This document shows positions 12,044 through 23,666 of a stretch of DNA of 64,000 bases, in pieces. The notes below the pieces were generated by a model that was given only the letters and a program-made list of their open reading frames with translations, did not search any database and was not told where the DNA came from. Position 1 is the stretch's first letter, and every line of letters begins with the position of its first letter. Location of the stretch: contig CM055095.1 of assembly GCA_029204225.1 (NCBI GenBank), positions 69,559,997 to 69,623,996 on the forward strand, given 5' to 3'. Origin of the DNA: Diphasiastrum complanatum (Eukaryota; Streptophyta; Lycopodiopsida; Lycopodiales; Lycopodiaceae). A program made the translations under genes and the position numbers.

Positions 12044-13420
12044 CCCCCCCTTAATCTGGATCCATGAATGCCTTAATCTTCAAACTGAGCAATGCACAAA
12101 ATTTGTTGTGTGCATTAATACTGAGTGCTTTTGTGAAAATGTTTGCAACCATGTCATGCGTTCTGCAATACGTTAAGCTTACCTCCTTGTCGAGAACCTT
12201 GCCCCTGATGTAGTGATATCTGATCTCAATGTGCTTACTCCTAGAATGAAATCTAGGGTTGGCCGATAAGGCAATAGCACTTTGGTTATCACAAAAACAA
12301 ATTGTGGGGCTGTACTGATACAGATTGATGTTTGACAGCAAATTTCTCAACCAAAATGCTTCCTTAATAGATTGAAAGCAGCAATGTATTTTGCTTTAGT
12401 AGAAGAAAGTGCGATAGAGGTTTGCTTCCGACTGTTCCATGAAATAGGACCGCCGTTGAAGAAGAATGTAAATCGAGATGTGGATTTACAATTGTCTGCA
12501 TCTCCTCCCTAGATTGCATCAGAATAGCCACTGAGCTGATGAAGATTTCATTGCTGACATCTCCATAGCAGATGCACTGGTCCATGGTAGCTCAAATATA
12601 TCTCATGACTCGAATAAGAGCCTTCCAATGGGTAATGCTAGGATTAGCCATATATTGGCTAAGTGAGCTTATAGCAAAAGAGATATTTGGTCTTGTACAG
12701 ACCATTGCGTACATGAGAGATCCAAGTATCGATTGATACGGATATTCTCTCATCTGCTCCTCTTCTTGCTTGGTTTGGGGACATTGGTGAGTGAGCTAAT
12801 TTACAATTCATCAAATTGTATCTGTTAAGAACATTGTGAAGATAGCTTTGTTGAGTGATGTAAATCAGTCGATTTGCTCTGTCTCTGTGGATTTGAATTC
12901 CAAGACAGAAGTGGGCTTCGCCCAGATCAGTCATGTCGAATTCTGAGAATAGCATCTGTTTTGCATCCTTGACCATTTTGGTATTGTTGCTGAAGAGAAA
13001 CGTATCATCAACGTACAAGGTGATGATAATGAAGGATTGTTGCACTGACCTTGAATAAACGTTGCAATAAGCAGTGCTTGTTTGAATCCTTGTTCAATGA
13101 GGAATGTGTTGATCCTCTGAAACCAAGCTCTGGCAGACTATTTCAAGCCGTACAGTGCTTTGTGGAGTTTACAGACATGATTCTTCATGCCTTCTAGAAC
13201 GTATCCTTCGGGCTAGATCATGTAGATATCTTCTTATATTACTTCGTTCAGATAGGCTATTTGTACATCAAGTTGATGTACTTCGAGGTCAGCAGCTGCA
13301 ACATAAGACAAGAGCATTTGGATCGACGAATGTTTGACGACTGGACTAAAAGTCTCACTGTAGTCGACATTCGGGATCTGGGAGTCCTCGTGCTACTAGT
13401 CTAGCCTTCCTTCGATCAAT
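12044..13420 (-). pseudogene. Copia B1 RNase H and reverse transcriptase (3' half)
   Basis: The polypurine tract (TTAAGGGGGGG, 12044-12053) is followed upstream by RNase H (12051-12350: FCDNQSAIALSANPRFHSRSK, then DMVANIFTKAL). The RT C-terminus follows at 12659-13045 (ITLYVDDTFLFSNN, FDMTDLGEAHFCLGIQ). Frameshifts and stops are frequent. The element stops inside RT at about 13420, next to CTTCGATCAAT. The missing N-terminal RT, integrase and protease are at 36612-38315 and begin at the next bases of the B consensus. Confidence 0.87.
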
Positions 13421-13818
13421 GGCATTCATTAGAAGTCTTCTTGATCTTACAATGCCAAACCAGGCAAAAGGGACAGATTGTCGTTGTAGTATATTTGTTT
13501 TGTCCTGTCTGTTAGAGGACTACTCAAGGTCATTTCTCTTGAACGCACTTACATTCATACATAGATGCAAGCCAAGAATGCTCATTCACGGATCAGAGTA
13601 CAAACCAAATGAACGTTCAATAGATTCTACAACTACCTACTCTAAAAACAAACTGAATACTACAATATACTAACACTGAGCTACACTTGCATAAATCGAC
13701 AAAACAAGAACCAAGAACTAATCTACAGCATGTTAGAAGTCCAAGAATCAAGAAACCAACCAGTCTTTTGATTCTTGGACATCCCAAGAACATCAAGCAC
13801 TGGATTGTAAAGAGATAT
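13421..13818 (+). repeat. Dispersed repeat C/D, copy 1 (left end of the 23-kb insert)
   Basis: About 400 bp closely matching 31850-32250; its last part also matches 24740-24840. It contains an imperfect inverted repeat around CCAAGAATCAAGAAACCAACC. No coding domain is seen. It begins exactly where copia B1 stops and ends where the inverted B2 begins. Confidence 0.8.
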
Positions 13819-15278
13819 ACTCTCTCATTTGCTCCTCTTCCTGGTTGGTCTGGGGACATTGGTCCATTGATAAATGCAGGTCTAGATCCATTGGTGAGTG
13901 AGCTAATATACAATTCATTAGATTGTATCTGTTAAGAACATTGTGAAGATACATTTGTTGAGTGATGTAAATCAGTCGTTTTGCTCTGTCTCTATGGATT
14001 TGAATGTCCAGACAGAAGTGAGCTTCGTCCAGATCAGTCATGTCAAACTCTGAAAATAGCATCTGCTTCGAATCCTTGACCATATCGGTAACGTTGCTGA
14101 AGAGCAACGTATCACCCACATATAAGGTGATGATAATGAAGGATTGCTGCACTGACTTGGAATAAACATTGCAATCAGTAGTGTTTGGTTTAAATCCTTG
14201 TTCGATGAGGAATGTGTTTTTTTTTTGAAACTAAGCTTTGGCAGACTATGTCAAGCCGTACAGTGCTTTGTGGAGTTTACAAACATGATTCTTCGTACCT
14301 TCCAGAACGTATTTTTCGGGCTGGATCATGTAGATATCTTCTTGTATAACTCCATTCAGATAAGTTGTTTGTACATCAAGTTGATGTACCTCTAGGTAGG
14401 CAGCTACAGCAAAAGACAGGAGCATTCGGATCGACAAATGTTTGACTACTGGACTGAAAGTCTCGCTATAGTTGACGTTCGAGATCTGAGTGAATCCTCA
14501 TGCTATGAGTCTTGCCTTCCTTCGATCAGTTGCTCCATTGGCATTGTATTTGATCTTAAAGATCCATTTGCAATCAATGATATTGCAGCCAATAGGAGCT
14601 TTGACTAGTGACCATGTCTGGTTCTTGATCAGAGAGGAATAATCTCTGTCCATAGCTTCTCTCCAGAGATCAGAGTCTGGTTGGCTGAGTGCCTCTTCGA
14701 CTGTCGTCGGTTCCTATATCAAGAGACATGCAGACTCAAGAGTATACCTTGTGGGTTGTGTGTGCACTCGGCTTGATCTTTTGGGAGGATTCGACTGGTG
14801 AACCACTCTTGGGACTTGTTGTTGGGTAGCAGCAACATCTTCGTCTGATTCGCTGTCAAGAAGTGGGTCGACAATGGACATGCCTGAGCCAGAAGCTCGG
14901 ACAGTGGTGTCAATGGCAGGTGATGAAAACTGACTAGAGGCAGAAAAGAAATGACTTAATTTATACAAGTATCCATGCCTCTTTCCGAGTGCTATGATCT
15001 TGCCTGTCCTATCAACTACTTTGCACTAATCACATTCGAATTCTACTCTATGTCCTAGATCTGTGATTTTGCTTACAGAGATTCATAGACAAATTTGGGA
15101 CATACAGAACTTTAGAATGTAGCTTAGACTGATCATTTGCAAAGCTTAATCTTACAGTACATTCACCTTTAATAGCTTATGTGCTATTGTCGTCAAGGTG
15201 AACATATTTATGGGTACTGTACGGTGTATAGAAATCAAAACAACCAATGAGGCTGGTCATGTGTTGAGTGGCTCCAGA
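13819..15278 (-). pseudogene. Copia B2 RT, linker and protease fragment (inverted 5' half)
   Basis: Minus-strand blocks in order from 15278 down: protease remnant, GAG-pre-integrase start (YKLSHFFSASSQ), then an immediate jump to the pol linker (DTTVRASGSG, 14714-14968) with the integrase core deleted, then RT from 14640 to 13819 (WSLVKAPIG region, VQTTYLNGVIQEDIYM, ITLYVGDTLLFSN). The RT metal-binding motif reads YVGD instead of YVDD. RNase H and the 3' LTR are absent here; they lie inverted at 15857-17668. Many stops. Gag is absent because the protease joins the LTR directly at 15278/15279. Confidence 0.85.
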
Positions 15279-15665
15279 GGAGATCGTGGGTGGTTGCAGT
15301 CGTTGTCAAGTCTGTTAGCGCAGTCGCATGGGGTCAGTGTGAAAAGGGTGCGACGTCAACCTTTGTTGAAGTGAACGTTGGTGAAGATGCGAAAAATGCG
15401 TCACTCTGATGAAATGCTTTAGGATTTGATTTATAGGGTGCCTTTGCTTCCTAGGGCACCTTTGGCATTTTGTAAGGTAGTGTCGTCTTTTTCGCCTATC
15501 ACAAAACATGTGTAAAAACACAGTGTCGCGATTCTTTTGCCTTTTCTTCGCCTGTGAGAATTTACATGTAAATATGCAGACTGTGCGACAACGTGAGTAA
15601 AAATGCAGCAAGAATGGAGGCAGATTAAAATGGGATTTAGGAGAGTAGAGGAGATAAATCCAATA
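15279..15665 (-). mobile_element. Partial 5' LTR of copia B2
   Basis: The reverse complement starts TATTGGATTTATCTCC at 15665 and matches the first 387 bases of the LTR at 16543-17668 closely. It is truncated where it meets the protease remnant. Bases 15666-15670 (GTGAG) are the target duplication, the reverse complement of CTCAC at 17669-17673. Confidence 0.85.
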
Positions 15666-15856
15666 GTGAGAATTTTTAACATGTCTCCCATTTAATTTGG
15701 TGACAGTCCCTTGGCTTTGGTGTTGGTGAATGTGTGAATTCATTGCGATGTGCTGAATCTTGAGGTGCCACTAGTCAAAGAGAGAATGATAAAAAAAAAA
15801 AAAGGGGGGGGGGGTTAGGAATGATTGGGAGGAGAATGATATAATTTTTTTTGAAA
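15666..15856. other. Target-flank spacer with poly-A/poly-G run
   Basis: No gene. It contains a run of A followed by G (15790-15816). By the inversion model this is pre-insertion flank of copia B2/B5 that was carried along in the inverted segment. Confidence 0.5.
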
Positions 15857-16542
15857 CTTATCGATCGATACTTGGATCTCTCATGTATGCAATGGTCTGT
15901 ACAAGACCACATATTTCTTTTGCAGTAAGCTCACTCGGACAATATATGGCTAATTCTGGCATTACCCATTGGAAGGCTCTCATAAGAGTCATGAGATATA
16001 TTTGAGCTACCATGGACTAGTGCGTCTGCTATGGAGACGTCAGCAACAACAATCTTCATCAGCTTAGTGGATATTCTGATGCAAGCTGGGGAGGAAATGT
16101 AGACATCTGGATTTACATTCTTTTTCAATGGTGGTCCTATTTCATGGAACAGTCGTAAGCAAACCTCTATTGCACTTTCTTCTACAGAAGCAGAATATAT
16201 TGTTGCTTCTCAATCTATTAAGGAAGCGTTTTGGTTGAGAAATTTACTGTCAGACATTAATCTGTATTAGTCCAGCCCTACAATTTTATTCTGTGATAAT
16301 CAGAGTGTTATTGCCTTATTGGCCAACCCTAGATTTCACTCTAGGAGTAAGCACATTGAAATCAGATATCACTACATCAAGGACAAGGTTCTCAACAAGG
16401 AGATGAGCTTAACGTACTGTAGAACGCATGACATGGTTGCAGACATATTCACGAAAGCATTAAGTGTTAATGCACACAACAAATTTTGTGCATTGCTTAG
16501 TCTGAAGATCAAGGCATTCACGGATCCATATTAAGGGGGGGG
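15857..16542 (+). pseudogene. Copia B5 RT end, RNase H and polypurine tract
   Basis: Plus-strand 3' part of a B copia. It begins at CTTATCGATCGATACTTGG, exactly where B2 breaks off. RT end (SLMYAMVCTR) and RNase H with several stops are seen. The last block (16319-16534) reads ANPRFHSRSKHIEIRYHYIK and DMVADIFTKALS. The tract TTAAGGGGGGGG (16531-16542) precedes the LTR. B2 and B5 are the inverted halves of one element. Confidence 0.85.
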
Positions 16543-17668
16543 TGTTGGATTTATCTCCTCTACTCTCCTAAATCCCATTTTAATCTGTCTCCATTCTTGC
16601 TGCATTTTCACTCATGTTGTCGCACAGTCTGCATATTTACATGGAAATTTTTATAGATGAAGAAAAGACGAAATAATCGCGACACTGTATTTTTACACGT
16701 GTTTTGTGACAAGCGAAAAAGATGACACTACCTTACAAAATGCCAAAGGTGCCCTAGGAAGCAAAAGCACCCTGTAAATCAAATCCTAAGGCATTTCGTC
16801 AGAGTGACGCATTTTTCGCATCTTCACCAACGTTCACTTCAGCAAAGGCTGACGTCGCACCATTTTCACACTCACCCCATGCGACTGCGCTAACAGACTT
16901 GACAACGACTACAACCACCCACGATCTCCTACAGACAACACCTCCACTTTGTACTTTTTTCATTTGCACACTTGTAACATTGTGTATATATACTGAATAC
17001 CATTTGCGTATTCAAATTGATTGAGAGAAATCAAGAACAAGTGTGTGTAAATTTAGCATCAGAAGCTTATCAGAGATAGACAAAGTAGATGTCTTGCGCA
17101 TTGATTTTTTATTGTTAGTAATAGGTTTTCATTCCTTTAGAAATTGAATTAGCTTTGTAGAGCACGCGGTTTCGTCCGTTATTGTCTTGTGCTCTACTGT
17201 ATTATTGACATGTATAATTGTTATACTTAATCTGATAACAGCTTATGCATTCAGATTTGTGTTGATATTGTTATGCTTATTTTCATTTTGTCTGACTTTT
17301 CTTGTTGCTCAATTTGGTAATCTATTTTAGCGAGTTGATATTAGTCTAGTTGTTAACGACTAATATTTAGTCTTGTCTTTTGCGAATCATTCGCGACACA
17401 TAATTTGTCTAGCTGTTCGCGACAAATTATTCTTCTGGTGTTTCATTAACATTTGGCTACATAATCAGAACAACCGTGATTTCTATCACTAATGTTCTGT
17501 TCGTTTCTAATAGACGTAGTCATGCTTAGGGAAAGAGTCATATAGCTCATTCCGCTGCGCACGAACACTTTCCGTTCGAGTTCGTTTCTCGTTCGCTTCT
17601 TTTTTGTGTTCATTTTCTTTTCGAGCTATTTTCGTTTCTCACACACGACACACCCTCTTTCTCCAACA
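16543..17668 (+). mobile_element. 3' LTR of copia B5
   Basis: 1126 bp, TGTTGGATTTATC to CTTTCTCCAACA, with matching terminal inverted bases TGTTGG/CCAACA. It is followed by target duplication CTCAC (17669-17673). It contains the palindrome-like GCGAATCATTCGCG near 17387 and GAGTTCGTTTC/GTTCGC repeats toward its end. Confidence 0.9.
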
Positions 17669-18604
17669 CTCACAACAATCTTCTAACAAATTTTCAATTG
17701 TCGCTAATTGTACATGAATACGTGAATGTGGAATCACAACCCTAGAACTATTGAAAGTGTCAATGTAAAAACAAGAGTGGTGGTTCTAGAAATAATATCT
17801 TCTATGTGAAATGAACTAAGGGCCTTTCTGTTTTTGCTATAGTGACATTTGAATGTTGTTTTGGTAGAGGTGCAAACGTTACAGGTTTTTGGAATCCAAC
17901 ATCTATTTTTCTAGAGCATATAATGTTTTTTTTTCAATCACATTGTAACTAGTCAAAGTTTTTTATTCTCATTATTCTAGTAAATATTCCTAAACTTAAA
18001 TTGACATTATTTGGAAAGGTAGGGAATGTTATGAGGTATTCTAACTTGGGTATGCTCTGGTGAGAACTAATCTAGGACGTGAAATATTTTTCTAAATTCT
18101 CTAATCTTGATTTTTTTTATATGTTGTGTTTGACCAAAAAAATCAAAAAATCAAAAAGAAAAAATAATAGTCTAGAGCATGCAGTTGGACAATAGCACTA
18201 AAGTTTAAAATCCCAAAACTAGAAATCAAAATCCTAGTGTACAAAAAAAAAAGGAATCTTGTATTAAAGGACAAAACTTTGTCTTAGGATTTTTCATGCT
18301 CTAATGTTTACATTAGATTCCTAAATAATTACAAAGATATTATATATTTGCTACAGGACTATGGAATTTCTATAACTTTAGACTTCATGTTGATAATCTA
18401 GTTTGATGGGCAAAATGGAACAAAGGGTCATAACTTGTGAGACAATCTTCAAAGAAAAAGTTTGGCTTTTTTAAACATAAAAATTGATGACTGAGTCTAT
18501 AAAACCTTATAAGGTATGAAGAAAAACATTTGTGAACGATCAAATATTCTTCTACGATAAATTTCTATATTAAGAAATAGTATTTTACATAGATATCTCT
18601 ATCT

Positions 18605-18658
18605 ACACACACGCACACACACACGCACACACACACACACACACACACATCTCTCTCT

Positions 18659-18694
<36 letters not shown>

Positions 18695-18697
18695 GTA
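18605..18697. repeat. Compound microsatellite (AC)n-(TC)n-(TG)n
   Basis: About 44 nt of AC repeats, a short CT tract and about 37 nt of TG repeats. The AC and TG arms are reverse complements, so this array can also fold as a long hairpin. Confidence 0.95.
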
Positions 18698-18962
18698 TTG
18701 ATTTGTGTTTGTGTGAAGTCTGAGAAATTCCATTAGGATTTTTCATAACGTGCACAATTTGTTTTTTTTTTCCAAAAAAAAAAAATTGTATTGTTTTTGT
18801 TTGCTTTTTGTGTAAATTGTTTAGGCTATTTGTAAAAAAGAATTTGTGCTGCTATTTAGGTTTTATTTAATGTATAAAGATGTATTTTATATTACAAAAA
18901 ATACATCCCAAGTCGTTGTTGTAGCGGATCGTGATCCATTGCAACACTTGGTATATATTAGC

Positions 18963-18971
<9 letters not shown>

Positions 18972-18994
<23 letters not shown>

Positions 18995-19110
18995 AACACA
19001 CACATCTACATTTACCATGTGTGTGTATATGTATACACACACATGTCTGTGTGTGTGTGTACATATATACACATGTGTATATATCTCTGTATGGGTCTAT
19101 ACATATACAC
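18972..19110. repeat. Second AC/GT-rich microsatellite cluster
   Basis: Alternating AC and GT tracts interspersed with ATATAC, 275 bp from the first cluster and in the same AC-then-GT order. The ORFs over it encode only Thr/His- or Cys/Val-rich repeats and are not genes. Confidence 0.9.
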
Positions 19111-21104
19111 TATCATAGATAGCACTTCATTGTTTACTTAAAAAACTCCAATGTCTTACTATTTGAGAAAATTTTCAAGAAGCCATTCCTTTTTCAACAA
19201 TTCAAAAATAGCATTATCAAAGTGCTTCGATCCACAAAAGAGATCATAGGATACAAAAGCCTTTGAGGCCCATGTTTTTGAAAACGACCAGACTGATTGA
19301 TTCTCCATAGAGGTTGTCTTAGTTTCAACACAAAATTCCCAAATAGAATTTTGGAGACTTGTTGACCACCTAGCTGTGAACATCAAGTGCCTCGTTGTAT
19401 CCAATGCTCAAGCTAAAAGAAGTACCATTGGAAAGGTTACACATTGTGGTCCTCTACACAAGCAAGTTGCTAGAGCTCCTTAGACAAACATGAGAAGCTA
19501 CACACCAATCTTCCATGATGAGCTCCCTTGGTAGTATCATCACTGCTAACAAAGTTATTGCTAGACTTCTCTTGTCCTTTCTATCAACATAATGGTTGAA
19601 TATATAGAGTGTCTAGGTCTCAATAAATGGCCACCTCGCCTAAAGCCAAAAGCTATTCATGACCTTTTGCCACACAATCTTATGCAATTTGTACTTATAT
19701 CTCCCTAGTCAACACACTTTGATTGAGGTAAAAGAATGACCCAAGATTTGTCATTTTTATGTGTTAGCCCTAAGGGTCAAATTTAGCACTGCATGCCTAT
19801 CGTCAAATCATTGTAAGTTGTTTTTATGGGCATTGCTTGGCACTTCAAATTGTCCAACAAAATAGACCATTTCTTGGGGACCAAGAAGTGCTATAATATA
19901 AGAGTAGATCTTGATGCATATAATCTATGTTGAAATTTTCAATGTTATCAATTTCAGCTCACTAACTGTCAACTTTGTGGTCAACAAGTGCATTTTAGAG
20001 TTTTATCAATTTCATCAAATTATGCTAGTTTGTTTTTATTGATTTTGATTGGAATGGTTTATTGAGCATTAGTTGAGAGTAAGAATGATTTAAAGTTATG
20101 TATATATTAATGGCAATCATCAATGTTCTTAGAGGCAGGAAAAGTCTTTTGGCCCCATTCTGATGGTTTTTCACAAGCTTGAGCCTTATTTGGGCCCCAT
20201 TGTACCTCTTTTCAAACACCAATTTGACACCAATGTTATTGAAGGATATCTTATAAGCACTAATTGACACTTTGAAATGTCCAATGAAAAGAACTATCCA
20301 TGGGAATCTATTGTAAAAGCTACCTTTATAATGCAAGCTTTACTTCCGGCGCCACTGGCACCAGCTTTGTCCCCGGCACTAGCAGCGCCACTGCTGCTCT
20401 TGGCACCATTGTGACCAGAATCCAGACGGCGCCAAGTCCCTATGGCTGAAAAACTTTGATCAGTTCTAGCGAAGTCCAGAGAGCTCGGATCGATGTGCAA
20501 TCATCTCATACAATCTAGGCATGATAAAAGGAAGCCTGGGGATCAATAAATTCTAGAGAAAGAGAATGACTTTTGAGAGAGAGAAAATCCTAGAGAGAGA
20601 AAATGTGCTTTACTAGCTTGGGCAGAGCACTTAGTATGAGGGAAGGTGGCGAATCCCACCGAAACTATAGGGGGATGCGGGTTGCGACTCAGGGCGAGCT
20701 CCAACCAAGTCTCAGCTCCCCTTGCTGGAATGTTGTCCTGGCCCCCGCCTTGGCATGCCAGCGCCTCGGAGACTAGGGTCGGTTACACACTTGAAATGTA
20801 ACCTTCTCAGATTTATTAATAGAGTGGGATTTTTCTCAAACTGACTCTGATTACCTTCTGGGTTTCAGTGTTCGGTAAAAGCGCTAGTTGTAAGGCCGCT
20901 TCAAATCTTTTTAATCTGGCACATAGTTGAGAGTCGGGATGCCAACGATATGCCGTCGGGACCATTCGGTCTGGGACGCTAGCGGTATGTTGTCAGGAAC
21001 ATTCGGTCCATGAACTGGTTGTCTTCATATGTGTCGTGGCTTGTGGTTCAGAGTGTTTCTTGCATGAACGTAAATGGGTTAAGCTCTTGGGAGTCTGTCG
21101 ACTG

Positions 21105-21400
21105 AGTTGGATGGCTGCTTGGGTGAAAGTTACCTGTTTATGGCTGTGCAGTCTAGCATGGCGCCAGGTTGGCTTGCAGCGCTCATGGTGGGTTAATTCT
21201 GATGTAAGTCAGACGATTTGCTTGGAATGGATGTTACTCGTTTGTAATGAAGCTTCGAGTTAGCTAAGTTTGATGTATGTCGGGCAGCTTGCTTGGAGGA
21301 AAGTCACCCACATCCGCACCCCCAATCTGGCATGGCGCCATGTTGGTTTCCGAACTTCAAGTTGGTTAATTTTGATCGTGGTTGGCAAGTTGGCTACTTG
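21105..21400 (+). repeat. Diverged direct repeat, about 175-bp period
   Basis: The string GCTTGG-GAAAGT-ACC ... CTGGCATGGCGCCA-GTTGG ... GTTAATTYTGAT occurs at about 21117-21203 and again at about 21290-21375. Two old copies of one unit, non-coding as far as I can see. Confidence 0.6.
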
Positions 21401-21587
21401 TATGTCAAGTGGGTTCGGACACCAAGAGTTGAAAGCTGAGAAGCTAAGTTGTGGTTCCTGGCTCCCTTTGGGATGCATGTGCTACATGAAGTATCAGAGC
21501 CGACTGGCCAATCAGCTATGCGGATCTCATGAAAATGGTCATTGTTTGGGGTTGATCAGGACAACTGTTGTGCAAGGTGTTGTCCAT

Positions 21588-21960
21588 AGTGTAAGCACGG
21601 GTGCGGGGTGTGGTCGGCAGAACAGGAGACTTGATGAGTCAAGGTGCTGCCCTTGAGGTGTAAGCACGGTCAGTTTTCGCGGTTCAGACCTGACATTGTC
21701 TGCACGTAGGACAGATGAGACAGGGTGCTGCCATTAGGTTGGTGTAAGCACGGTCTGTGCCTTGTGGAGTGCGGGGTGACATATTCGAGCTGTACGAGTT
21801 AACCATTGATACAAAGATGTTGTTCGAATTCGGGTGTCAAAGCACGGGTGGTTAGCTGTCGGTGTGGGATAGATGCCGATCTTTTAGCTATAAGGGCTAT
21901 CGACCAGAGTTGGTGGGGTGTGACTGAGGCAATGTGTTGCTTAATGGTGAAAGCATGGAT
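21588..21960 (+). repeat. Irregular repeat of GTAAGCACGG blocks
   Basis: GTGTAAGCACGG occurs near 21591, 21659 and 21742, with weaker forms near 21838 and 21947. Each is preceded by CAAGGTGCTGCC or a similar string. Spacing is 65-110 bp. Confidence 0.55.
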
Positions 21961-22849
21961 AGTTGGATGGGTGTTCTCTGTGGGCTGATTCTATGATCGA
22001 TCTGTATGGGCATGGCTAGGCAAAGGTCCTTTGGCAAGGCTATCTCAAAGGGGGACCTTGTCTTTGTTACATGTTAGTAAACCTGTCTGAGTGTCTTGCT
22101 TGTATGTATTCATGGTGAGTCTTAGTACTCGTGCTTTTCATGGTTTGCTGATTGCTTGTGATACAAGGAGCTGATGGCTCGAGAAGGAACCTTTCTTTTG
22201 AAGGCTGATACCATCAAACAAAGAGGATATAGAATATGTGGGGTGGATTTGCAGTTCAAGTACTCGCTCGTGAATGGCAATGAAACGACTCGATGTTTGC
22301 AAAGGATGGATGGCTAGCCTTGTTACTTGGGTTAGTTTCATTTGCGACAATGCCCACTAGACGCAAGCAGAAAGTCAAAAGTCGGAAAGGGCAATTTCAG
22401 GGGAGATCTTCTATGGAGTAGTTGGTCTTCATTTGGGATGGCTACCTTCTGAACTGAAATTCACTGAGCATGGGTGATATCCAGTGTCAGTTGAGTTTTT
22501 CCTCAAAGGGAAAAGACTAGGATCCTCTTCGAAGATTGGCAACAAGTTAGATCAAGCCATAATCCTAGCAGATGGAAAGCAAAGTGTTGGAAAGGCTTTT
22601 GTCTGAGAACTCTACACTAAGTCCGATTAGCTGATTTTATAAGTGGAGGGGAACTATCACACACACACCTCTCTCTTGGTGCAAATCTTGAATGAAAGTT
22701 GATCAAAATGGAAGAAAATTCAAGGTGACCTAGCCATACTCACATGAGGAGACTGGCGAACTTTGGACCTAATAAGTTGACAAATTATTGTTGTAAGAAA
22801 AAAAAGCTTGTTATAGGCTTTTCTCTGGACCAGTAATGACGAGAAGACA

Positions 22850-23171
22850 AATGAGTACACTAACTTGTGTTACGTGTAAAGCAATTGATCAACGAAGGAA
22901 CTATGAAAGTTGAATCTTGCACGAGAGGCATGGTACTTTGAACGAACGCTAAGAGACAATTTGTATTGGAATCGGACTAGCACAAACTAGGTGCTTGTGT
23001 CTAATTCAAAGAGAGCTACTTGAAGCGAAGAGAGATGTACACTTCTTGATTTGACTCCAAAACTCCGGAGGAAAAAGGGTCATCCAGCAAGACCAAGAAG
23101 AAAGGCAAGTGCTTCTATTGCGGCAAGAAGGGCCATTGGAAGAGTAAATGCCAAAAATTCTTTGCGGAATC
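22850..23171 (+). pseudogene. Copia H gag end with intact CCHC zinc knuckle
   Basis: 23110-23151 encodes CFYCGKKGHWKSKC, a perfect C-x2-C-x4-H-x4-C nucleocapsid knuckle preceded by a Lys-rich tract (SKTKKKGK). Upstream gag is too decayed to delimit. The frame closes shortly after, at the LTR-like insertion starting at 23172. Confidence 0.75.
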
Positions 23172-23666
23172 TGTCATGCCCACGACTGGTCTTGGGTAGC
23201 ATGTCCACGCTAGGGATCAATTGATTAACAACCTGTAAGTTAATTGTGATTATAAGGGAATTGGGGCCCTTAGGTGTATAAGGTCACAATTAATGGTTGT
23301 AGGCCTAAACTCATGATGGTGGATTTGTATGGATCTATTAGTGAGTCATTGGAGAACTGGATTACGTGGCCCAGATAGGCTACAGAGGTGTTCAATGAGG
23401 TTTCATAGTGCACTACTAGTGGTGCATGGGCCTTGGAGGGTATAGTATATCTATTGGGCTCTCACTAGTGTATCCTTGATTGTGAGACTAATAGTCGTAT
23501 GCTGCTGGTGTGATGTCTCATTCCTCCTTAAGATTGATCCATAGCTTGGGGGCTAGATCTGTAGGATTGGTTGGGTTGGTTTGTCCACCATCAGCACCCT
23601 TTGTGGTTGCTTTGTTTTGGCATGCTTAGATAGGATCCTTGGTTTAGGATTTTATAGAATTAGACA
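23172..23666 (+). mobile_element. Probable solo LTR inserted in copia H
   Basis: Begins TGTCATGCCCACGACTGG, like many plant gypsy LTRs (TGTCAYGCCC), and ends near TTAGACA. It separates the gag knuckle from the protease remnant of copia H. I could not find a clear target duplication, so the right edge is uncertain. Confidence 0.45.

Larger units (their letters stand above)
17669..22640. other. Long stretch without an assignable gene
   Basis: 17669-18600 is AT-rich with homopolymer runs. 18605-18697 and 18970-19110 are AC/GT microsatellites. 19160-20340 has short ORFs without family resemblance. 20340-20500 is a GC-richer patch whose minus frame reads a Gly/Ala/Ser-rich peptide. 20640-20960 has a LTR-like mix of short direct repeats. 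20960-22100 has higher GC and diverged repeats (see separate entries). I recognise no domain anywhere in this stretch; much of it is probably old, unrecognisable transposon DNA. Confidence 0.5.

Noticed and set aside
18846-19122. Plus- and minus-strand ORFs over the AC/GT tract (Thr/His- or Cys/Val-rich peptides)
   Set aside because: They are translations of a dinucleotide repeat and occur in several frames and both strands.
20340-20500. Gly/Ala/Ser-rich peptide as a structural protein exon
   Set aside because: Only 68 codons, low complexity, no splice partner or homologue recognised.
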